Source of the DNA: JBBQKQ01 sp043719155
GTDB lineage: Bacteria > Patescibacteriota > Minisyncoccia > Phycocordibacterales > UBA5272
Reading direction: 5' to 3'
DNA: 25,894 nucleotides
Assembly: GCA_043719155.1 (NCBI GenBank)
Contig: JAYSUJ010000030.1
Coordinates: 1-25,894, forward strand
Numbering within the stretch: the stretch's first letter is position 1; each line of letters begins with the position of its first letter. Made by a program: the position numbers and the translations under genes. The notes beneath the pieces are model-generated. The model was not told the DNA's origin. It was given only the letters and a program-made list of their open reading frames with translations, and searched no databases. Shown piece after piece: positions 7,436-14,789 of this stretch.

Positions 7436-8947
7436 CTACAGTTTGCCTAAATCAATGCTTTTATTTACTCCTACACCGCGGATAAAATTGTTCACGTGAG
7501 AAATGATGATCATGGCTCCTTCGAAATTTTTCAATGCTTCTTGAATGATAGGAATATGGCGAAAATTGATGTGATTAGTTGGCTCATCCAAAATTAAAAT
7601 TCCGGGTTTTAAAAGGGTAAGATAAGCAAACATTAAAAGTCCTTTTTGTCCTTCACTCAAATCTCCTACTTTATTTGCTAATTCTTTACCTGTTAGTAAA
7701 AAAGTGGCCGCAGTTTTTCTTATATGCTCTATGTCTTTACCTTCATAGGCCAAAGACAAAGCGTCCATGGCGGTCATGGAAAAATCTAAAGTCGAAAAGT
7801 CTTGGCGATAATAGCCTATCTTTATATTTTCCTTTATTTCTACGCCTTCAAGTTTGTGAGAGTGGTTAACCGAATTTATTTTAGCAATTTTTTCTAAAAG
7901 TGTAGTTTTACCGATACCGTTTGGGCCGATAATTTGTAACTTGTCACGCTTCATCAATTCTTGTGTGGCCACATTTTTTCGCATCACGCCACCTTCTTTT
8001 AAAAGTTCTAAACTAGTAATTTTAATTAACACAGAACCTATGTCCTCTTGGCAGGGAATAGAAAACTTCCTGATAGTTCTATCTTCTTTTCGTACCTCCA
8101 CTTTCTCTTCCTCAGCTTCCTCATATTCCTCTTTTAACTTGGCTGCCAAGGCACGCATTTTCCCACCCTTGTGGGCGAAAAAGTTTACTTTGTCTTTTTT
8201 ATCTTGTATCTCTCTCTCCAAAAGTTCATTGGCACGTAACTCTCTCTCTACTCTTTTTTTAATCTCTTCTACAGCTTTAAAATAATTTCCTACATATTGC
8301 TCTACTTGTTGATTTTGCACATTTACATATAAAATACCATGGGTAAAAGAGTTGAGGAAATTTTCATCATGGGAAATAACAATAGCTGTACCGGGGTAGC
8401 TTTGCATAAACTCAGTCAGATGTTTAACTCCTTCTTTGTCCAAGTTATTGGTCGGCTCGTCTAAAAGTAAAATGTCTGGGTTTTGTATTAAGGCCTCAGC
8501 AATTAAAAGACGACCTTTTTGCCCACCTGAAAGGTCTGCAACTTTTTTATCCAAAAAAGAAATGGGCAATTTTACAATTTCAAAAACTGAAACTGCACGT
8601 TTGTCTATGTCGTAAACTTTTTGTCCAGATTTTTCTAAATTTAAAAGCAAAAATTCTCTGACTGACATTTGCCACTGCGAGTGGGGAATGGTTTGTTTGG
8701 CAATAGCAACTTTCTCATTGTTTTCTTTGACGATTCTTCCTTCTTTTATTTCCTGCTCTCCAGTTATCAGTGAAAATAAGGTAGACTTTCCTGCTCCGTT
8801 TTGACCCATGAGGGTAAGTTTTAAGCCTTTTCGTACCACAAAATTCGCTTCTTTTAAAATGAAACGGGTCTCTGAATATTGAAAAGTAACATCTTCAAAT
8901 CTTAAAACTGGTATGCCACCGCTCGGTGTATCTTTTTCTACTGCCAT
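7436..8947 (-). CDS. ABC-F family ATPase
   Basis: 503 aa from the ATG at 8947. Two ABC domains: Walker A GQNGAGKS (48-55), signature LSGGQ (139-143), Walker B ending DE (163-164); then Walker A GPNGIGKT (341-348), LSEGQ (430-434) and DEPTNHIN (454-461). A charged alpha-helical linker (about 225-290) joins them, as in ABC-F proteins that bind the ribosomal E site; no membrane domains. Characterised relatives regulate translation or protect ribosomes from antibiotics; which applies here is unknown. An in-frame ATG at 8986 lies upstream of the -10 at 8972-8967, so 8947 is preferred. The second D-loop has Asn where Asp is usual. Confidence 0.88.
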   Translation of the reverse strand: MAVEKDTPSGGIPVLRFEDVTFQYSETRFILKEANFVVRKGLKLTLMGQNGAGKSTLFSLITGEQEIKEGRIVKENNEKVAIAKQTIPHSQWQMSVREFLLLNLEKSGQKVYDIDKRAVSVFEIVKLPISFLDKKVADLSGGQKGRLLIAEALIQNPDILLLDEPTNNLDKEGVKHLTEFMQSYPGTAIVISHDENFLNSFTHGILYVNVQNQQVEQYVGNYFKAVEEIKKRVERELRANELLEREIQDKKDKVNFFAHKGGKMRALAAKLKEEYEEAEEEKVEVRKEDRTIRKFSIPCQEDIGSVLIKITSLELLKEGGVMRKNVATQELMKRDKLQIIGPNGIGKTTLLEKIAKINSVNHSHKLEGVEIKENIKIGYYRQDFSTLDFSMTAMDALSLAYEGKDIEHIRKTAATFLLTGKELANKVGDLSEGQKGLLMFAYLTLLKPGILILDEPTNHINFRHIPIIQEALKNFEGAMIIISHVNNFIRGVGVNKSIDLGKL

Positions 8948-8966
8948 AATTTTTTTCTTGACAGTG

Positions 8967-8995
8967 ATTATACCAAAAAAACACATATTTTACAA
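8967..8995 (-). promoter_or_regulatory. Promoter of the ABC-F gene
   Basis: Minus strand: TTGTAA (8995-8990), 17-nt spacer, TATAAT (8972-8967), with TGG just before the -10. RNA would start near 8959, twelve nt before the ATG at 8947. Confidence 0.7.
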
Positions 8996-9034
8996 TGTCA
9001 AATCTGATTTCCTTTTTTACAAATTTAGGTTTTT

Positions 9035-9043
9035 TGCTATACT
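9035..9043 (+). promoter_or_regulatory. Extended -10 promoter giving a leaderless sigma-factor mRNA
   Basis: TGC followed by TATACT (9038-9043); a weak TTTTAC (9015-9020) is 17 bases upstream. The A of the ATG at 9050 is seven bases past the -10, the expected transcription start. Confidence 0.65.
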
Positions 9044-9049
9044 TTTTTT

Positions 9050-11071
9050 ATGTCAAATATAACAAGAAGGGAACCTAGTAGAAGACCAAACAAACAAGAA
9101 AAGCTTCTAGAGAGTCCTAGTTACAAATTACAGAGATTAAAAGATTTAACGCGACAAGACGATGAGGTGTTACTGACTGAAATATATTCTGAATTAGTTA
9201 AGTTAATAGATGAAATGGGAATCGAAATGAAGGGGGATGTCTTGATTTTTAAAAGTTTAGACGGAGATGATCAACAGAGGGTCGATGAAGTTCTGGGTAG
9301 GTTGGGTATACAAGCTTTTCCAGACCCAGAAACTGCTGGCTCAAGTGAAAAAAGAAGCAACAAATTTGACTTATATGTAGAAAATAAATGGGCAAAAGAA
9401 ATTTTAAGATTGATGAGTGTTTTAGATTTCGCGGAATCTAAATTAGAAAGAATAAAATCTCAAAGAGAATACGAAAAACGCCAATCTGAGCAAAAGGTAG
9501 AGAGGGAAAAAAGACAGGCAGAATTTGAGGCCGACGTAAAACTTGCGATGACTGAGGCGGTTGAAAGTTTACTACTAATTGCACAGGCCGAAAACAGAAG
9601 AATAAAAGAGGATGAGATAGAGTACACAAAAAGAAAAGCAGAAATAGAATTGCGTGAAAGATTTGATATTGAAAAAAAACTTTTCCAAGAATCTGAAACT
9701 TTGAAGCGAGAAGAATTAAAAAGAAGAGCTGATGAATATCTAATGCAAATTCCTAAACAAGAATTGACTTCAGAGGAAATAGAGATAGAACTTCGTCGCA
9801 TCTCTCCAATAGATGAGCTGTGGGGTTATGGAAATATGGGAAATGTGCTTAAACAAAATGGAAGGGGTCGATACACAAAAGGTGAGTTTAAATATGATGA
9901 AGAAAATGCAGAACCAGATTTGACTCAAACCTTTTCAGAATACACAGAAAATTGGTTAGCAGGAAAGTTAGCGCAAATTGATACCCCGCAAGAGCAAAGC
10001 ATTTGGAACGAAAGGCTGCCATCTTTAAAAATTTTTGGTAAAAAACAATTTTTGTGGAAACTTGAAGGTAAAGGCAAAAAGGTGTTGCGGGCCATAGACT
10101 CGATAAGTTTTCCAGAGTTGGGTATAGAGCTTAAAAGTGGAGATGTTGTAAATAATAAAGACAGGGAAACACTTTTTATTGCAGCTAAAGACAACCAGAG
10201 TGCTGATCCAGCCAGGAAAAAGATTGGTGAACGAGCTTTGAATTTAACCATAAAAATAAATCTGGGCCTAATAATGCATTTTATAAAAGATTTAAAATAT
10301 TTCTCACCCACTAAATATGCAAATATCCCAGGAGATGACATGTTTACTTTTGGGGTGATAGGGTTACTTACTTGTGTAAATAATTATGACCCAAATGTAC
10401 AGTTCCCAAACGGGAAAAGAGGGAGGCACGTGCCGTATTTAGCAAGCTATATAGAGGGGTCGCTTAGAAATTTGGATACAAGAGATTATGATTTTAACAT
10501 ACGACAAATATCCCCACCTCAAGCTGTTGACACAAATAGAAACAAGCTAAATAAAGTTAGAGAAATGCTAAGACGAACTTTTCCAGATAAAAAAGTTGAC
10601 GAAAATGAGGTCAGAAGACAATTGCAAGCTGACTTTGAAAAAGAGGGGGTTGTTGGGAACGGTATTTTCAATGTCAACACTGAAGAGGCATACTCCAATT
10701 TTCTAGCTTTAGTACAAGATATTTATGGTGAGATTGATATGAAAACTTTTTCGGAAAGTGTTAACTTACAAATGCATGATGTGGATTTACTGGGTAACTC
10801 CTTATATCAAGAGTCGGCAAACTTGGACCGTCTGCATCTTGAGGACTTAAAACGGATTATTTCTGGGGTGTTGGTCACCTTATCTCCCAAGGAAGAAAGA
10901 ATTTTGCGCCTACGTTTTGGTATTGGAGTTTCTGAAAAAACCTTAGAAGAGGTTGGTGATTTTTTTGAGGTTACAAGAACGAGAATTGGACAAATAGAAG
11001 CAAAAGCCTTGAGAAAACTAAAAATGCCAAACAGGATAAATTTTTGGAAAAAAGTACACAAAAATTTGTAG
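9050..11071 (+). CDS. Divergent sigma-70 family RNA polymerase sigma factor with a long coiled-coil N-terminus
   Basis: 673 aa. Region 4 is clear: LSPKEERILRLRFGIG (611-626), TLEEVGDFFEVTRTRIGQIE (631-650) and AKALRKLK, matching the -35-binding helix-turn-helix of RpoD-like factors. Region 2 is recognisable but divergent at about 385-475 (ERALNLTIKINLGLIMHF, then DDMFTFGVIGLLTCVNNYDP), and its end reads PYLASYIEGSLRNL where primary sigma factors have TYATWWIRQAI, so the Trp pair used in -10 melting is missing. Residues ~125-245 are a long charged coiled coil, unusual in this family. Much longer than a typical alternative sigma. Whether it is the main sigma factor cannot be decided from one window. 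Confidence 0.8.
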   Translation: MSNITRREPSRRPNKQEKLLESPSYKLQRLKDLTRQDDEVLLTEIYSELVKLIDEMGIEMKGDVLIFKSLDGDDQQRVDEVLGRLGIQAFPDPETAGSSEKRSNKFDLYVENKWAKEILRLMSVLDFAESKLERIKSQREYEKRQSEQKVEREKRQAEFEADVKLAMTEAVESLLLIAQAENRRIKEDEIEYTKRKAEIELRERFDIEKKLFQESETLKREELKRRADEYLMQIPKQELTSEEIEIELRRISPIDELWGYGNMGNVLKQNGRGRYTKGEFKYDEENAEPDLTQTFSEYTENWLAGKLAQIDTPQEQSIWNERLPSLKIFGKKQFLWKLEGKGKKVLRAIDSISFPELGIELKSGDVVNNKDRETLFIAAKDNQSADPARKKIGERALNLTIKINLGLIMHFIKDLKYFSPTKYANIPGDDMFTFGVIGLLTCVNNYDPNVQFPNGKRGRHVPYLASYIEGSLRNLDTRDYDFNIRQISPPQAVDTNRNKLNKVREMLRRTFPDKKVDENEVRRQLQADFEKEGVVGNGIFNVNTEEAYSNFLALVQDIYGEIDMKTFSESVNLQMHDVDLLGNSLYQESANLDRLHLEDLKRIISGVLVTLSPKEERILRLRFGIGVSEKTLEEVGDFFEVTRTRIGQIEAKALRKLKMPNRINFWKKVHKNL

Positions 11072-11075
11072 AGGA

Positions 11076-11084
11076 TGTTATAAT
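11076..11084 (+). promoter_or_regulatory. Extended -10 promoter of the first GKWEC-family gene
   Basis: TGT followed by TATAAT (11079-11084), five bases after the sigma-factor stop. RNA should start at 11090-11092, on top of the ATG of a 15-codon upstream frame. Confidence 0.7.
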
Positions 11085-11089
11085 GCGAC

Positions 11090-11137
11090 ATGGCGCTTTT
11101 GGAAAAGTTCCATAAGGCCTTGCAACAGGAAACTTGA
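11090..11137 (+). CDS. Possible leader peptide MALLEKFHKALQQET
   Basis: Fifteen codons from ATG 11090 to TGA 11135-11137, one base before the main gene's ATG at 11139. The ATG sits at the predicted transcription start, so it would be translated as a leaderless frame, and its last codons contain the AGGAAA Shine-Dalgarno of the main gene (about 11127-11132). That geometry would allow translational coupling. Against it: such a short frame can occur by chance, and its TGA stop would be the only one in the window. Confidence 0.3.
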   Translation: MALLEKFHKALQQET

Positions 11138-11138
11138 A

Positions 11139-11717
11139 ATGAGAAAGTCAAGCTTAAATGCGAACGTTGTAGATCCTTCTGGTTCTACAAAAAAATCAGC
11201 AGATCGGGTTCGTCGCTACTTAAAACCTAACGACAAAACGGTGAAAAGTGAAATCGTACAAGCTAAAAAACCAGTTGCCGCAAAACAGAAAGTCATCAGG
11301 ATTTCGCGGCAGTTAATTTTGCCAGACATTGTGAAAATGGGTAAATTTGACCATTTGTCAGATCGTCTGCAGGACTTGCTTCAAGTTGCTGCTCCTGCAT
11401 CTTGCATAGGCAAGTGGGAGTGTGACATTTTGCGTTTAGAAGAAGTGAAAACTTCTAATGAATGTATTGTCTTGAGCCGTCAAGACGGCTGGTTGCCGGC
11501 TCAGTTTGGGCAGCTCCTCGTTTTTGCAGCTTACTATCCTGAGCTTACTTTTGATGGTCGTCTTGCGGCAATGGGAACATTGTTAGAGATCGACCGACGA
11601 AAGTATGTGCCAATTTTACGAAATTGTTATCACAGTCGACATCTGTCAGCAAGTGAGTGGTGGCAAAATTGGCAAAAGTCTGACTCTTTGCTTCGAGTGC
11701 GTCAAATAAAAGACTAG
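11139..11717 (+). CDS. GKWEC-family protein, copy 1, with basic N-terminal extension
   Basis: 192 aa, soluble. The C-terminal part (about 65-192) matches the protein at 12280-12714: both share GKWEC, a GW..A...LLVF..YP.L block, and an end rich in Trp reaching ...R. The first ~60 residues are basic and Ser/Lys/Ala-rich, with no counterpart in copy 2, and look disordered. I recall this ~130-aa domain as multi-copy in Parcubacteria-like genomes, without a known function. Start supported by AGGAAA eight bases upstream. Own promoter and a strong terminator. Codon choice looks more G+C-rich than in most neighbours. Confidence 0.65.
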   Translation: MRKSSLNANVVDPSGSTKKSADRVRRYLKPNDKTVKSEIVQAKKPVAAKQKVIRISRQLILPDIVKMGKFDHLSDRLQDLLQVAAPASCIGKWECDILRLEEVKTSNECIVLSRQDGWLPAQFGQLLVFAAYYPELTFDGRLAAMGTLLEIDRRKYVPILRNCYHSRHLSASEWWQNWQKSDSLLRVRQIKD

Positions 11718-11736
11718 TCTTCATTTTGGCATGTTG

Positions 11737-11773
11737 CCTCTTTGTACTTTGAACAGTACAAAGAGGTTTTTTT
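11737..11773 (+). terminator. Intrinsic terminator of GKWEC copy 1
   Basis: Perfect 12-bp stem CCTCTTTGTACT (11737-11748) and AGTACAAAGAGG (11755-11766), loop TTGAAC, followed by seven T. It lies 20 bases after the stop codon and just before the next promoter. Confidence 0.93.
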
Positions 11774-11777
11774 ATTG

Positions 11778-11786
11778 TGCTATAAT
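11778..11786 (+). promoter_or_regulatory. Extended -10 promoter of the DgkA-like gene
   Basis: TGC followed by TATAAT (11781-11786), immediately downstream of the preceding terminator. RNA would start near 11793, about ten bases before the ATG at 11803. Confidence 0.7.
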
Positions 11787-11802
11787 TTTTACAAATATAT
11801 GT

Positions 11803-12162
11803 ATGTCAGATTTTAAAAAAAGTAGTTCAATTACAAAATTAAAAAATGCCTGTGCTGGTCTACTGCAAGCTTTTAAACAGGAGAAAACTCTTAGGGTAAA
11901 TCTAATGGCAATGCTGACTGTTACTTTTTTTGGTTTTTACTTTAAAGTAACAAACACAGAATGGTTAATTTTAATTTTAACTTTTGCTTTGGTAATCTGT
12001 CTGGAAATGGTTAACACTATTGCAGAAGAGTTGTGTGACTTGTACACACTTGACCACAATTTGCACATTAAAAAAATTAAGGATATTGCCGCTGGGGCAA
12101 CGCTACTTGCGGCTGTGTCAGCAGTTTTTGTAGGTGGGTTAATTTTTATAAAGCATCTCTAA
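11803..12162 (+). CDS. dgkA: Diacylglycerol kinase / undecaprenol kinase (DgkA family)
   Basis: 119 aa from ATG 11803, about the family's usual length. These small integral-membrane kinases phosphorylate diacylglycerol or undecaprenol. Seen: LLQAFKQEKTLRVNLMAML near the N-terminus (about 19-37), a hydrophobic pair of helices, then LEMVNTIAEELCDL (about 67-80), the conserved E-x2-NT-x2-E catalytic motif, and a third helix at the end. A longer reading frame opens at 11731, but that part overlaps the terminator at 11737-11773 and the promoter, so it is not translated. Undecaprenol kinase is the likelier activity in a Gram-positive-like envelope; that is inference. Confidence 0.85.
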   Translation: MSDFKKSSSITKLKNACAGLLQAFKQEKTLRVNLMAMLTVTFFGFYFKVTNTEWLILILTFALVICLEMVNTIAEELCDLYTLDHNLHIKKIKDIAAGATLLAAVSAVFVGGLIFIKHL

Positions 12163-12188
12163 TTTTTAAACTTACTTAAGTTGATAAA

Positions 12189-12217
12189 TTGTTTTATTAA
12201 TTTCAAAATGTTAAGAT
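12189..12217 (+). promoter_or_regulatory. Promoter of GKWEC copy 2
   Basis: TTGTTT (12189-12194), exactly 17-nt spacer, TAAGAT (12212-12217), with TGT before the -10. Gives a leader of about 56 nt ending in AGGAG (12267-12271), eight bases before the ATG. Confidence 0.6.
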
Positions 12218-12279
12218 TGTTTCTGTACTGATAGCTTGGAAATATTTTCAAAGCGTCAGCTAAAACAGGAGCATACAGC

Positions 12280-12714
12280 ATGAACACTAATCTGGTTATT
12301 GAAATTAAAACTGGTCTAACTATTCAAGAAATGCTTACAAACGGCAAATATGATTGGGTTGATCGTATAGTCAATGTTCTCCCATGCGAAGACCCTTCTC
12401 TGGTTGGCAAGTGGGAATGTAATTTGGTCAAACCAAAAATTAGAATTACCTCTTATTTAGCAGATAAGCTTTGCCACCAAAATGGTTGGCAATCTGCAAA
12501 GATTGATCATCTGTTGGTCTTTGGTGCAACTTACCCAAGACTTCAATTGTATGGTTGTATAGCAGCTCTTGCTACGCAAGTTAGAGATGGGCAAGTAAAC
12601 CGTGATATTTTAATGCTTGGTGCAGATAACAACGAAAGAATTGTCAGTTATCAAGGTTGGTCACAGACATGGAGTCCGTCGACAGCTTTCCTGAGCGTAA
12701 GGCGTCTGGGGTAA
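12280..12714 (+). CDS. GKWEC-family protein, copy 2
   Basis: 144 aa, soluble, function unknown. Homologous to the C-terminal part of the protein at 11139-11717: VGKWECNL (about 42-49), QNGWQSAKIDHLLVFGATYP (70-89) and an end with SLSVRR-like residues. The N-terminal ~35 residues differ. Only the DgkA-like gene separates the two copies. Start chosen by AGGAG eight bases upstream. Own promoter and terminator, as for copy 1. No catalytic motif is visible; conserved Trp, Cys and Tyr suggest a small folded domain. Confidence 0.65.
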   Translation: MNTNLVIEIKTGLTIQEMLTNGKYDWVDRIVNVLPCEDPSLVGKWECNLVKPKIRITSYLADKLCHQNGWQSAKIDHLLVFGATYPRLQLYGCIAALATQVRDGQVNRDILMLGADNNERIVSYQGWSQTWSPSTAFLSVRRLG

Positions 12715-12743
12715 TGTCAGGTTATCATGAAAGTTGTGCTCAC

Positions 12744-12774
12744 CTCTTCGTGTTTCGGCACGGAGAGTTTTTTT
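12744..12774 (+). terminator. Intrinsic terminator of GKWEC copy 2
   Basis: Stem CTCTTCGTG (12744-12752) with CACGGAGAG (12759-12767), one G-U pair, loop TTTCGG, then seven T before A. 30 bases after the stop. Confidence 0.88.
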
Positions 12775-12790
12775 ATTTCTTTTTTTTTAG

Positions 12791-12796
12791 TATAAT
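12791..12796 (+). promoter_or_regulatory. -10 element of the alaS operon
   Basis: TATAAT, with no TG extension and a T-run upstream instead of a clear -35. The ATG at 12815 follows after 18 bases, giving a short AT-rich leader without Shine-Dalgarno. Confidence 0.5.
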
Positions 12797-12814
12797 AAAA
12801 ATACAAAGAAAAAC

Positions 12815-14782
12815 ATGACACAAAAAATAACAACCAATGAAGTTCGAACAAAATATTTAGAACATTTTAAAAAGCAAGCACACACTATCATTGCATCATC
12901 ACGCCTTGTACCCGACAATGACCCGACCACACTTTTTACTGGTTCTGGCATGCAGCCCATGGTGCCATATTTGCTAGGTCAAAAACACCCACTCGGAACC
13001 CGTATTGCCGATTCCCAAAAATGTTTTCGTAGTGGGGATATAGAAGAAGTGGGGGATAACAGACACACTACCTTTTTCGAAATGCTTGGTAACTGGTCAC
13101 TCGGAGATTATTTTAAAGAAGAACAAATTTCTTGGATGTGGGAATTTATGATTTCTGAAATTAAAATAGATCCAAAAAATTTATACATAAGTTGTTTCGA
13201 AGGTGCAGAAAAAGAAGGAATACCGCGAGATACTTTTTCAGCAGAACTATGGCAAAAACTTTTCAAGCAAGTGGGAACAGAAGCAAAAATAAGTGAGAAG
13301 CCGGAACAAGATGGTATATTGACTGGGGAAAAAATATTTTACTATTCTGCAAAAAAGAATTGGTGGAGTCGGGGTGGGTCAATTGACAAAACACCTATTG
13401 GTGATCCGTGTGGACCAGACAGTGAAATGTTTTATGATTTTGATCCAGAGTTGAAAAATAATTTCCACGCCAAAAGTTATTTCAAAAATGATAAATGTCA
13501 TCCAAATTGTGATTGCGGTCGATTTATGGAAATTGGAAATAATGTATTTATGGAATACGTGCGCAAACCTGAGGGGTTTGAAAAACTTTCAGCCCCAAAT
13601 GTGGATCATGGTTCAGGACTCGAAAGGTTCGCTGCAGCTGCCAACAATGATAATGATGTTTTTAATCTAGATATTTTTGATACTGCAAAAATAAAAATAG
13701 AAGAATTGAGTGGGGTAAAATATAATCCAATTTTGGATGACAGGGAAATATTGGGTGTAGATAAGCTGACTCAAAGTTACCGTGTTATTTTGGATCACTT
13801 GCGTGGGGCAACATTTTTCATTGCCGACGGGGTTTATCCGAGCAATAAAGATCAGGGTTATTTTATCCGCAGACTTTTACGACGAGCTATTCGAAACGGT
13901 AGAAACTTGGGAATCAAAGAAAATTTCTGCGCCAAAATTGCAGAAATTTATATTGCGCAATATGGTGATTTGTATACAGAGCTGAAAGAAAATAAACAAA
14001 AAGTGTTGGGTGCAATGGATGAAGAAGAAAATAAGTTTAACAAAACTTTGGTTAATGGTGAAAAAGAATTTCATAATTTAATTAAACAAGTACAAGATAA
14101 AAATTTATCTGGTCAACTTGCTTTTACCCTCTATGAATCTTATGGTTTCCCTTTAGAAATTATAGAAGATTTGTGCAAGGAAAATGGAATTGGTTTTGAT
14201 AAAAAAGGTTTTGAAGAAGCTAGGGTGAAACATAGTGAAATGTCACGGGCTGGTTCTGAACAAAAGTTTAAAGGTGGTTTAGCTGATAGTTCTGAGATAG
14301 TTATAAAGTATCACACCGCTACCCACCTTTTGCATGAAGCTCTGAAACAGGTTTTAGGTCCAGATGCAAACCAAAAGGGTTCAAATATTACTGCCGAAAG
14401 ACTGCGTTTCGACTTTACTCATCCAACTAAAATGACGGCAGAAGAAATAAAAAAGACAGAGGATTTGGTTAACAAATGGATAGAGGAAAAAACTCCAGTG
14501 ACTAGAGAGGAGGTGTCACAAGGTGAAGCCATAAGTCGTGGAGCGACACATTTATTTGGAGAAAAATACGGAGAAATTGTTTCTGTCTACACAATTGGAA
14601 AAGTGGGTGAAGACGAAAATAAAAATAAAAAAGAAAATAAAAATATTATTTCTATCGAGTTTTGTGGTGGGCCACATGTAAACAATACTTCTGAGATAGG
14701 AGAGGGAAATAAGAAATTTAAAATCTCAAAAGAAGAAGCTGTGTCAGCTGGAGTGAGGAGGATTAAGGCGTTTTTGATTTAA
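12815..14782 (+). CDS. alaS: Alanyl-tRNA synthetase, short form
   Basis: 655 aa against about 875 in E. coli. Class II catalytic core at the N-terminus (RIADSQKCFRSGDIEEVGDN 63-82; DHGSGLERF 264-272), tRNA-binding GVYPSNKDQGYFIRRLLRRA (339-358), and editing domain with zinc residues HTATH (H500, H504) and CGGPH (C617, H621). The protein stops soon after the editing domain, so the DHHA1/C-Ala region that helps tRNA binding and oligomerisation is absent. The KCHPNCDCGRF segment (227-237) adds Cys residues within the core. Editing residues are intact. First gene of an apparent operon with two exported proteins. Confidence 0.95.
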   Translation: MTQKITTNEVRTKYLEHFKKQAHTIIASSRLVPDNDPTTLFTGSGMQPMVPYLLGQKHPLGTRIADSQKCFRSGDIEEVGDNRHTTFFEMLGNWSLGDYFKEEQISWMWEFMISEIKIDPKNLYISCFEGAEKEGIPRDTFSAELWQKLFKQVGTEAKISEKPEQDGILTGEKIFYYSAKKNWWSRGGSIDKTPIGDPCGPDSEMFYDFDPELKNNFHAKSYFKNDKCHPNCDCGRFMEIGNNVFMEYVRKPEGFEKLSAPNVDHGSGLERFAAAANNDNDVFNLDIFDTAKIKIEELSGVKYNPILDDREILGVDKLTQSYRVILDHLRGATFFIADGVYPSNKDQGYFIRRLLRRAIRNGRNLGIKENFCAKIAEIYIAQYGDLYTELKENKQKVLGAMDEEENKFNKTLVNGEKEFHNLIKQVQDKNLSGQLAFTLYESYGFPLEIIEDLCKENGIGFDKKGFEEARVKHSEMSRAGSEQKFKGGLADSSEIVIKYHTATHLLHEALKQVLGPDANQKGSNITAERLRFDFTHPTKMTAEEIKKTEDLVNKWIEEKTPVTREEVSQGEAISRGATHLFGEKYGEIVSVYTIGKVGEDENKNKKENKNIISIEFCGGPHVNNTSEIGEGNKKFKISKEEAVSAGVRRIKAFLI

Positions 14783-14789
14783 CAAATTT

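Noticed and set aside
7675..8285. Plus-strand frames inside the ABC-F gene
   Set aside because: Shadow frames of a clear ATPase gene on the other strand.
8948..8986. Upstream in-frame ATG for the ABC-F gene (13 extra codons)
   Set aside because: The promoter -10 at 8972-8967 lies inside this stretch, so it is not transcribed as coding from that promoter.
11731..11802. Longer reading frame in front of the DgkA-like gene
   Set aside because: It covers a 12-bp-stem terminator and the gene's own promoter; the remaining 119 aa match the family length.
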